NCBI GenBank assembly: GCA_016763095.1
Contig: JAESUK010000104.1
Location: forward strand, 1-24,477
DNA from: Alphaproteobacteria bacterium
Lineage (GTDB): Bacteria; Pseudomonadota; Alphaproteobacteria; Micavibrionales; Micavibrionaceae
DNA: 24,477 bases
Direction: 5' to 3'
Shown here: piece after piece, positions 7,288-14,170 of the stretch
Layout of the letters: the number at the start of each line of letters is the position of its first letter
Position numbering within the stretch: the first letter of the stretch is position 1
Notes under the pieces: model-generated
The model's database searches: none
Told to the model about the DNA's origin: nothing
The model's input: only the letters and a program-made list of their open reading frames with translations
Program-made: the position numbers and the translations under genes

Positions 7288-9210
7288 TCACTCATCTAAC
7301 ATCTTAAGCTTTTTAAGCATAAACTCTGCCGCATCCATCTCGCCATTTTGAAGGTGTAATTGCACCATGGTATTGTAACAAACCTTCACCGAATGTTTAT
7401 CCCGCCTACACCAACTCATACCATCGTTCAAAACCTCTATGGCCTTATCAAACGCGCCCCTTTTCGTATAACGACGCACAAGCCATAAGCGCGCATCTAA
7501 GTACTTTGGGTTGTATTTTAATGCTAACTCAAGATTTCTATCAATGTCCCCATATGCCAACTCATTATCAGTCAATACACGCACCAATCCTGCACGATCA
7601 GAAAACACACCCGCAGCACGCGGATTTAACGCCTCTGCCTTGGCAAGCATTGCTTCAATCTGGGAAATCCGTTGCTTTTTCTCCTCACGCATCAATATAT
7701 CAAGATCATATTCAAGCATTGAGATTTGAACGGGTGCAGCCAAAACATAGGGCAGATAATTCAACCCAAACGATGTCTGTTTCGCATAATTAACATGCAT
7801 TGAGAACGCCTCCATATTAGAGAGCCGAGAATACTGCATAGCTTTCTTCGTATGATAATTGGATACAAAAGGAATAAGGACAATAAGAGAAAGCAACACT
7901 GAAACATTTACAAAGGAAAAGATAAGTCGTGCATTGGAAAGCTTATCTGCCTTGGGAATCCCTCGTGAATGCAACTCTTGCCCAAGCGCACATGATGTTG
8001 CCACACTCCATACTGCAATCATAAAGCCTGATATGAATAAAATAGGAATGATATGCAGGTTAAACGATACATGCGCATGCATCACCATCGCGCCCAGCGC
8101 ACAAAACGAAAGCACAATTTCCGCGCGCAATTTCTGATCATGCACAGCACGGAGTGCTTTCCACGTCCGCACACAAATAGCCACAATAAACATATAAAAC
8201 AAAGCAAATGAAACAACGCCCATTTCTGCCCAAAACTGAAGCGGATCATTATGCGCAGTTATTCCTGCCGTAAAATCATTGGCGGATCGGTGCTCTGCAT
8301 AAAAATCAGGGAATGTCCCAATCCCTGTTCCAAGCCACATATGATCTTGAATAATTTTCCATGTCCCGCTCCAGATGTCTCCGCGAGCCCATAACAATGA
8401 ATGCTCACCAACAACAGTATTGGCCGTTGCCACTAACGCCATATTATCTGGGCGCACACCTGTGAACGTAATCAAAGCAATCAATCCAATAAACACAACG
8501 GCAAAGATAGCTGTCTTTCGTATAGATAAAAACTGAACAATCTCTTTTCTAAGCATAAACATCGCAACAAGAAGCAACACGATGAACGCCCCCAACGCAC
8601 CTCGGCTTCCCGTTGTCACCAAACCTAATAAAATCAGAATAAAAGAAAGTGCAGAAAGCTTAGAACTGGTCTTGAACCACTGACTCAAGGCAAGAAACGC
8701 CCCTAAAGAAAAAACAGCGCCCAAACTATTGGGGTTTTTCAAAGGCCACTGCACGCGCCCATGATAGAGCATCTCAGGCATCAAATAATATTGAATGAGC
8801 GCCGCAAAGGACAAAACACTTAATATGGTGAGAATAGTCACAGCGGCAAAATTTTTCTTCACTTCATAATCTTCTCCATCACCGATGAAAAACAAGACAC
8901 TTAATGGAAGGCACGAAAACACCCAAAACTGAACAACGCTTACCCAAGGAATTTGGGACCAAAAAACACTCCCAAATGCCACCAACCAAAAAAGCCCCAA
9001 AATGAAGAGCGTTTTATCTTTGGAAACAACCCAAAACCCTTTTCTAATCCCAACAAAGGCCGCAACCAATCCTGACAAAATAAGGCATACAATCGACACA
9101 CCAACCATTTCGCCCTGATAAATCGGTAAAAAAGTAAAGCTAAGAATAAAGGCGATAAGCCAAAAGAAATGAGATATGTGGCGTAAAAATATCATGGATC
9201 CATCATACAT
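7288..9210 (-). CDS. O-antigen ligase family (Wzy_C) membrane protein with TPR-like tail
   Basis: This 640-aa polytopic protein has about 11-12 hydrophobic segments in residues 10-450 and carries the Wzy_C/WaaL signature. The cues are TTGSRGALGA (199-208, Arg203), a large periplasmic loop with Arg276 in RGDIWSGT, and TAHNDPLQFWAEMG (318-331, His320). Such proteins join or polymerise undecaprenyl-linked glycans in the periplasm, or ligate them to lipid A core or proteins. Residues about 510-640 are helical and repeat-like (ALKYNPKYLDARLWLVRRY, FDKAIEVLNDG), suggesting a TPR-like domain. No glycan genes are adjacent, so the acceptor is unknown. ATG codons at 9210 and 9195 are both plausible starts. 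Confidence 0.85.
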   Translation of the reverse strand: MYDGSMIFLRHISHFFWLIAFILSFTFLPIYQGEMVGVSIVCLILSGLVAAFVGIRKGFWVVSKDKTLFILGLFWLVAFGSVFWSQIPWVSVVQFWVFSCLPLSVLFFIGDGEDYEVKKNFAAVTILTILSVLSFAALIQYYLMPEMLYHGRVQWPLKNPNSLGAVFSLGAFLALSQWFKTSSKLSALSFILILLGLVTTGSRGALGAFIVLLLVAMFMLRKEIVQFLSIRKTAIFAVVFIGLIALITFTGVRPDNMALVATANTVVGEHSLLWARGDIWSGTWKIIQDHMWLGTGIGTFPDFYAEHRSANDFTAGITAHNDPLQFWAEMGVVSFALFYMFIVAICVRTWKALRAVHDQKLRAEIVLSFCALGAMVMHAHVSFNLHIIPILFISGFMIAVWSVATSCALGQELHSRGIPKADKLSNARLIFSFVNVSVLLSLIVLIPFVSNYHTKKAMQYSRLSNMEAFSMHVNYAKQTSFGLNYLPYVLAAPVQISMLEYDLDILMREEKKQRISQIEAMLAKAEALNPRAAGVFSDRAGLVRVLTDNELAYGDIDRNLELALKYNPKYLDARLWLVRRYTKRGAFDKAIEVLNDGMSWCRRDKHSVKVCYNTMVQLHLQNGEMDAAEFMLKKLKMLDE

Positions 9211-9273
9211 TCATCACACAAAAAGACACGCATATAAAATTTTGAGAAAAAACACTAAATATTCATAAATATG

Positions 9274-9312
9274 GAAAATAAAAATGGGTCCGTTCTGTTG
9301 CGAGGTGGACCC
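9274..9312 (-). terminator. 3' hairpin and T-run of the tmRNA gene
   Basis: GGGTCC (9312-9307) and GGACCC (9291-9286) flank a 15-base loop and are followed by ATTTTTATTTT on the minus strand. The same GGGT arm can pair as the second stem of a pseudoknot in mature tmRNA, so the element may serve as both structure and terminator. Confidence 0.6.
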
Positions 9313-9642
9313 AGCCCCCACCTACCATTGTCTAGATGATAGGAATTGAATTGTAGCTACTACCTACCTAATAAATTAGGCAGCGATAGCTTCACGAACT
9401 GCGAAGTTATCATTTGCTACGACTTGGTTATCGTTTGCATTTATAATGCTTAGCCCTGTATCGAAGGAACTATCTCGAACGCCGCTAAATGTCTTTACTA
9501 CGTGTGTCGATCCTGTTTCGGCCCCATCACAAAAAGACAAACATTAAGTCCTTCTTCTTATGGTGGAGCCGCCGGGCACTGCCCCCGGGTCCACGCCGCT
9601 TATTCCACAACAGCGTTTAGCGTCATAATCACCGAAGTGATA
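9284..9642 (-). ncRNA. ssrA: Two-piece (circularly permuted) tmRNA, ssrA
   Basis: On the minus strand the acceptor piece comes first, ending in CGGCGGCTCCACCA at 9561. A spacer of about 35 bases follows, then the coding piece, which starts at 9525 with GGGGCCGAAACAGGATCGAC. This order is the alphaproteobacterial permuted arrangement. The acceptor stem GGGGCCG/CGGCTCC keeps the G.U pair at the third position that AlaRS recognises. The tag frame at 9438-9376 begins with GCA and reads ANDNQVV-ANDNFAV-REAIAA before TAA, with a second in-frame stop nearby. Downstream, AGGTGG..GGGT..CCACCT..ACCC can form an H-type pseudoknot. The T-stem CCGGG/CCCGG encloses the loop GGCAGTG rather than a standard TTCRANY loop. 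RNA ends are approximate. tmRNA rescues stalled ribosomes and tags the product for ClpXP. Confidence 0.95.
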
Positions 9643-9849
9643 AGCCCATTATAGAGCATATATATCCCAAAAAGCTAGTATAATATTATAGGAGCGACTG
9701 CGACGCACGAGGAGCCTCGTGTAAGCATGCGTGGCGTTTGAACGCACTATAAATTGTGAGTGCTTTAAACATTCTCAGAGATTCAGACTCCTAATCTCAC
9801 ATAATTCCATATAATGGGAACATAGAATCGGAAAAGGGAGTGATGAAAC
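9643..9849. other. ssrA-thyA divergent intergenic region with palindromes
   Basis: This spacer separates the divergent ssrA and thyA genes. It contains a self-complementary TATAATATTATA (9680-9691), a stem CACGAGG/CCTCGTG with a two-base loop (9706-9721) and a second short palindrome GCGTT-TG-AACGC (9734-9745). No T-run follows either stem. GGGAG at 9835-9839 is the likely thyA ribosome-binding region. No clear thyA promoter could be picked. Confidence 0.4.
9648..9677 (-). promoter_or_regulatory. Probable ssrA promoter
   Basis: A perfect TATAAT (9653-9648, minus) lies about seven bases before the inferred start of the acceptor piece. The -35 region (around 9671-9677) is poor, with no TTGACA-like hexamer at 16-18 bases. 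The -10 is convincing; the -35 is not. Confidence 0.45.
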
Positions 9850-10642
9850 ATGAAGCAATACCAAGATTTGATGCGCTACGTTCTAGAAAACGGCACAAAA
9901 AAAGAAGACCGCACAGGTACAGGCACGACCAGTGTTTTTGGTCCAAATGCGCTTCAATCTCGCGGATGGCTTCCCAATGGTCACAACCAAAAAATGTCAC
10001 TTAAAATCAATTATTCATGAACTTATATGGTTCTTACAAGGCGATACAAACGTCAAATACCTTCAAGATAACGGCGTACGTATTTGGAATGAATGGGCAG
10101 ATGAAAACGGAGATTTAGGGCCCGTTTACGGTCATCAATGGCGCTCATGGCCAACGGCTGAGGGCGATACTGTCGACCAAATTAGTGGTCTGATCGAACG
10201 CATTAAAACAAACCCTGATGATCGTCGCCTCATCGTTTCCGCATGGAATGTTGGCGAACTTCACAAAATGGCACTCCCACCTTGTCATTGTTTCTTCCAA
10301 TTCTACGTCGCAGACGGAAAGCTCTCTTGCCAACTCTACCAACGTAGCGCAGATATCTTCCTAGGTGTTCCGTTTAACATTGCCTCATACGCCCTCTTCA
10401 CAATGATGGTCGCACAAGTTTGTGATTTAGAACTGGGAGATTTTGTTCATACCTTTGGCGATGCACATATCTATTCCAATCACATGGAACAAGTAGAGCT
10501 CCAGCTCTCTCGTGAACCCTTCCCATTGCCACAAATGAAGATCAACCTAGACGTAAAAGACATCTTTGACTTTAAATTCGAAGACTTTGAATTGGTTGGC
10601 TATGAAGCACATCCTCATATCAAGGGAGCTGTCGCAATATGA
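9850..10642 (+). CDS. thyA: Thymidylate synthase ThyA, frameshifted as sequenced
   Basis: The product uses methylene-THF to convert dUMP to dTMP. The true start is the ATG at 9850 (MKQYQDLMRYVLENG), which matches the ThyA N-terminus. That frame fails after RTGTGTTSVFG, and the family sequence resumes in the +1 frame at 9944 as QMRFNLADGFPMVTTKK. Comparison with FGHQMRF in E. coli shows that two bases of the His codon are missing at about 9943. If restored, the protein is 264 aa, the same length as E. coli ThyA. The catalytic Cys (146 after restoration) is in LPPCHCFFQFYV, and the phosphate-binding QRSADIFLGVPFN is intact. The stop overlaps the folA start (ATGA). Identity is certain; whether the frameshift is real is not. 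Confidence 0.9.
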
Positions 10643-11165
10643 GTGCCAAAGAAAATGGTGTATGCATTACGGCAATCGTCGCCATGGCAACCAATCGCTG
10701 TATTGGAAAGAACAACGAGATGCCATGGTACATCCCCGAGGACTTTAAACATTTCAAAGAAAAAACCTTGGGCAAGCCCATTATTATGGGGCGCAAAACA
10801 TTTGAATCGATTGTTAATCGTAATGGGAAACCTCTTCCCAAACGTAAAAATATTGTTATCTCGCGCACAGGATATAAATTTGATCATCCTGATGTCATCA
10901 TATGTACATCCCTCGACATAGCGATAGAAACTGCAAAAGAATATGCACAAGAACATGGCATTGATGAAATCATTATTGGTGGTGAGCACAACTCTATGAA
11001 CTTGCCCTTCCCATCACAGACAAATACTACCTCACTGAAGTAAATATGAATGTGGATGGCGACGCATTTCTAACCGACCTACCCTCCCATGAATGGCAAG
11101 AGATTTCTCGTGAGAAACATGCAGGCGATCCCTCCTATGCTTTCTGCGAATTAACCAGACGTTAA
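10639..11165 (+). CDS. folA: Dihydrofolate reductase FolA, frameshifted as sequenced
   Basis: DHFR regenerates THF from the DHF made by ThyA. The ATG overlaps the thyA stop (ATGA). Family motifs are IVAMATNRCIGKNNEMPW (active-site Met20-loop region), DFKHFKEKTLGKPIIMGRKT and DEIIIGGE. The first frame breaks after GGE (10986), and conserved sequence resumes at 10992 as LYELALPITDKYYLTEV, continuing to CELTRR and a stop at 11163-11165. Five bases (CACAA) stand where one codon is expected, best explained by a two-base (CA) insertion. Restored length is about 174 aa, normal for chromosomal DHFR. The unshifted frame would end 50 residues early with unrelated sequence. Confidence 0.9.
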
Positions 11166-11166
11166 A

Positions 11167-12024
11167 ATGGCAATATCTGAAAACCATAAGGCAATACTCT
11201 ATACCCTATTGGGTATATTACTATTCTCAATAACCACGGCACTCGCTAAATGGTTAACAATGAGCAACAACGTTTTCTTGGTTACTTTTTTCAGAAATAG
11301 CCTAGGGTTTCTTTTTATTCTAGCTGTGGTTTTTTATAAACAACGTATCTTTCTTCCAAAACCAAAAACAAGCGTATCAAATCATATGTTACGGGGCGTT
11401 TTAGGATTCACAGCAACATTGGCATTATTCCTATCTTTTGCAAAACTCCCTCTTCAAGATGCCACAGTCCTAACCTATCTTGGGCCTCTTATCTTAACCA
11501 TATTATCGGTTCTTGTTTTACGGGAGAAACTAGATTGGAAAAACTGGCTATCTCTTACAATAGGCTTTCTTGGGATTTTACTCATTCTGAAACCATCTGG
11601 CATGGTCTCAACAACAGGATTGGTCTTTGGAATATTTGCAGCATTAAGCAATGCCTGCGCACTCATTGTTATCAAGAAAATAAGCAAGCAAGAATCCGCC
11701 TTAACGATAACTTTTTACTACCTTCTTATTTCCACTTTATTCTCAACAATATTCCTTCCCTTTGTATGGGAAACACCGAGCCAATTACATATTGGTGGCA
11801 TGGTACTCCTTGGCATAAGCTCCAGCTTGGCACATTATTGCCTAGCCACTGGGTTACAGCACGCACCAGCATCAACCGTTGCACCATTCAATTACACCTC
11901 CATCGTTTGGGCATCATTGTTTGGAATATTATTCTGGAACGAAGACCTTCGAATAAACTTACTCTTGGGGGGACTTTTAATCATAGGAAGTGGTGTGTTT
12001 ATGGCTCTTAACAAAAAGAAATAA
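11167..12024 (+). CDS. EamA (DMT superfamily) transporter
   Basis: This 285-aa protein has about ten transmembrane helices arranged as two EamA repeats (about 8-140 and 150-283). Cues are the start AILYTLLGILLFSITTALAK, the repeat-1 end LREKLDWKNWLSLTIGFLGI, and the repeat-2 end WNEDLRINLLLGGLLIIGSG. EamA proteins are inner-membrane carriers, mostly exporters of amino acids or other small metabolites; the substrate cannot be told from sequence. It starts one base after the folA stop, so it is the third gene of the thyA operon. Its stop is one base from the end of the convergent isonitrile synthase-like gene. Confidence 0.88.
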   Translation: MAISENHKAILYTLLGILLFSITTALAKWLTMSNNVFLVTFFRNSLGFLFILAVVFYKQRIFLPKPKTSVSNHMLRGVLGFTATLALFLSFAKLPLQDATVLTYLGPLILTILSVLVLREKLDWKNWLSLTIGFLGILLILKPSGMVSTTGLVFGIFAALSNACALIVIKKISKQESALTITFYYLLISTLFSTIFLPFVWETPSQLHIGGMVLLGISSSLAHYCLATGLQHAPASTVAPFNYTSIVWASLFGILFWNEDLRINLLLGGLLIIGSGVFMALNKKK

Positions 12025-12025
12025 T

Positions 12026-13612
12026 TCACCGAAAAACAAAACGTGTCATGCTTTTTTCAACAACATCACACACCTGCTCAGCCGTTGTAACATCCAGCTT
12101 CTTATCAACATAAAACATGGGCTGATCTGCCTGCGACAATCTACTTAATGGGGTGCCTTCAGTTGCATCATTAAACGCAATTGTTACAGGAAGCGCGCCA
12201 TGACCTTCAACAGACAGGCAGGATACATTATCAAATTTAATCATGTTCTTTTTGGTAGGACGTAGAAAAGAAACACCATGCCAAGCCTGTACGAGGTCTC
12301 CTTTTTTAGAGCCTGTTGTACACAACCCAATTTGTCCTTTTTTAGCATGTATTGTATATCTAATATGATCTGGAAAAATCTGAGAAACAGGGTCTTCAAA
12401 TAAATCACGGTCCCCCTTCACCGCAGCTAAATACTTAATGGTTGCTTCCCAAGAATGCTCAATAAGGTTACGACGGAAAAATTCTTTTACATCATCTGAA
12501 TTGTCCGCACCAATTCCAAGGATAGTCTCACGGAGATGTTGCATTTTAGAGTCAGACAATTCAGTAAATGGATCATACATACGGGAAGTGATTTCTCTAT
12601 ATAAGTCCTGATAAGGAACATTCCATTTTTGACAATATTTAGGAAGTAAATCATCCTCATATGTATAAAGAATAGGCTTGAATAATGGAACAAAGCGTCC
12701 CTCTAGATTGGCTTCATCAGGAAAAGGATCATTGTCCACCGCATCTTGAAGACTTTTCAACATATCTTGTGAATCAAGAAGAGGAGACATTGTATCTTCA
12801 TAAAGGGCATATGCATCAGCCATTAATTCATGGCGTTGTGCATTACCCTCGGCGCCTAAATGTAAAGAAACTACCTGCTCATAATCTGTGAACTTAATAG
12901 ATTCATCGTACCCTAGCGCCTGTATCCACCATTGAATAGAGTCTTGATACGCCTGAACCTTCTCTTCTCCAACATTAAGCGCATCTTGGAACCGATGACC
13001 ATCCGCAAGGATTAAGAACTCAGCCCGACTATTCGATTCAGGCATATACTCAGAAAGTACTTTATTAATTACACCCGTAACTTCCGCCAAACGACTTAAA
13101 AGACTAATCTCCGCCATACATGGAATTGCGCCCCTTGTCTTCAATGGTGTATCAACCTTGTTTGGAAGCAACGGCACCACAAGCTGAATTTTTTCATCAT
13201 TCGCAATATGTTTGGCAATCTTATCACGAATAAATAGCTTATTAGAGTTTTCAAGAGGACCTTTTCTAAACCAGTAATCAAGTAAGGCTTCCGTAATAAT
13301 TTCAACGGCGGTTACTTTGTTTGCATCATGGATACCGTAATCATCATGATGTCGTCTTGTGTTCTGAGCAATCTGTGGTGTCCGTTTTTCAATGACACTC
13401 TGCACACTATTTTGCACGGCAGGTACAATAGTGTTTAAAAAATCATCCTGTGTGATTTCTATCTTTTTATTATTAAATTCTTCCTGCGTATACAAATTAA
13501 AATCAGTATTCATGTTATCTGCGTGCATAAAATGTGCGCTGATTACAGCTTCTTCTCTGGATTGTAATCCGGGGCTATAAAAACTATCTGCTTGATTCAT
13601 ATTTGTACGCAT
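12026..13612 (-). CDS. DIT1/PvcA family isonitrile (isocyanide) synthase-like protein
   Basis: This 528-aa protein resembles the DIT1/PvcA family. The core cues are IQLVVPLLPNK (142-152), IPCMAEISLLSRL (163-175), EFLILADGHRFQDALNVG (198-215) followed by an AYQ helix, and the C-terminal IRYTIHAKKGQIGL (417-430) with QAWHGVSF (442-449). These match the family pattern of a DG-x-F-x-D motif and a late IHP...K..I.L...TPWHG block. PvcA-type enzymes turn the amino group of L-Tyr or L-Trp into an isonitrile using ribulose 5-phosphate; this activity is inferred. The length is nearer to yeast Dit1 (about 540 aa) than to PvcA (about 330 aa), with an N-terminal extension of about 100 residues. No PvcB-like oxygenase or NRPS is adjacent. 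AGAG precedes the ATG, and a Fur box lies 64 bases upstream. Confidence 0.7.
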   Translation of the reverse strand: MRTNMNQADSFYSPGLQSREEAVISAHFMHADNMNTDFNLYTQEEFNNKKIEITQDDFLNTIVPAVQNSVQSVIEKRTPQIAQNTRRHHDDYGIHDANKVTAVEIITEALLDYWFRKGPLENSNKLFIRDKIAKHIANDEKIQLVVPLLPNKVDTPLKTRGAIPCMAEISLLSRLAEVTGVINKVLSEYMPESNSRAEFLILADGHRFQDALNVGEEKVQAYQDSIQWWIQALGYDESIKFTDYEQVVSLHLGAEGNAQRHELMADAYALYEDTMSPLLDSQDMLKSLQDAVDNDPFPDEANLEGRFVPLFKPILYTYEDDLLPKYCQKWNVPYQDLYREITSRMYDPFTELSDSKMQHLRETILGIGADNSDDVKEFFRRNLIEHSWEATIKYLAAVKGDRDLFEDPVSQIFPDHIRYTIHAKKGQIGLCTTGSKKGDLVQAWHGVSFLRPTKKNMIKFDNVSCLSVEGHGALPVTIAFNDATEGTPLSRLSQADQPMFYVDKKLDVTTAEQVCDVVEKSMTRFVFR

Positions 13613-13675
13613 AAGACTCTCTACTACTTACCTTTTTAAATAAATACTCAAAATTCATAACCGCCCGCCACATTC

Positions 13676-13694
13676 GGTAATGATAATCATTCTC
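13676..13694. promoter_or_regulatory. Fur box upstream of the isonitrile synthase-like gene
   Basis: The 19 bases match the Fur consensus GATAATGATAATCATTATC at 17 positions; mismatches are at 13677 and 13692. The centre TAATGATAATCATT is perfect. It lies 64 bases upstream of the minus-strand start at 13612, in the promoter zone, so iron-dependent repression of that gene is the natural reading. It is more than 110 bases from the promoter of the divergent 102-aa ORF, so control of that gene is less likely. Confidence 0.8.
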
Positions 13695-13805
13695 AATTGA
13701 AATATCACCTCTTAGGCAAAAGCGCAAGAACAAAAAAGCCTATTAAACAAAAAATAAAACTATGTTTAAAAGAGGGCTCTAGTTTGCAGTAAAAACAGAA
13801 AAATA

Positions 13806-13835
13806 TTGACAATTATAATATTTACGTAATATATT
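13806..13835 (+). promoter_or_regulatory. Promoter of the 102-aa ORF
   Basis: A perfect TTGACA (13806-13811) and TATATT (13830-13835) are separated by 18 bases. The inferred start is near 13842, giving a leader of about 20 bases before the ATG at 13862. This is one of the clearest sigma-70 type promoters in the window. Confidence 0.65.
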
Positions 13836-13861
13836 CAGCGAAAATAAATAGGGATTAGATC

Positions 13862-14170
13862 ATGAGTGCCATAACACAAGTAATCATCAACCAAGAAGAT
13901 AAAGCAACAATCTTACCTCAACCAAAGATCAATGTTCCCGCACTTAAACGCGCACATCTTCGTTGCATCATCAATGACACCCGTAACTTCCAGAACACAA
14001 AAATTCAAGCTTTCACCGAGGCAAGCCAATCTCTGGAAATCTTAGATGGGCTAGAAATAAAATACATAGACACTATTGTTGAAGCACTTCAGAAACACGC
14101 TCCTGACATGTTGTATTCAATCCATCCCGCATCTCACGAGACAAAGGAATTGATGCTAAAACAGGGATAG
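13862..14170 (+). CDS. Unknown 102-aa protein overlapping the end of mrp
   Basis: I do not recognise this protein. It is soluble and mixed-charge, with no signal peptide, membrane helix or known motif; two segments look helical (ALKRAHLRCIINDTR and IDTIVEALQKHAP). Evidence that it is a gene: a clear TTGACA/TATATT promoter, an AGGGA ribosome-binding site eight bases before the ATG, and a 102-codon open frame. Its last 32 codons lie antisense to the 3' end of mrp (14073-14170), an unusually long convergent overlap. It is divergent from the DIT1/PvcA-like gene, across the region with the Fur box. The antisense portion may be a recent read-through extension rather than part of an old domain. Confidence 0.6.
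   Translation: MSAITQVIINQEDKATILPQPKINVPALKRAHLRCIINDTRNFQNTKIQAFTEASQSLEILDGLEIKYIDTIVEALQKHAPDMLYSIHPASHETKELMLKQG

Noticed and set aside
9934..9949. Programmed ribosomal frameshifting in thyA
   Set aside because: No slippery heptamer, internal Shine-Dalgarno or downstream pseudoknot is evident, and an exact two-base loss from one codon explains the break.
9932..10642. A ThyA starting at MFLVQMRF as a naturally short protein
   Set aside because: The missing N-terminus (MKQYQDLMRYVLENG...RTGTGTTSVFG) is present just upstream in another frame, so this is a frameshift, not a short gene.
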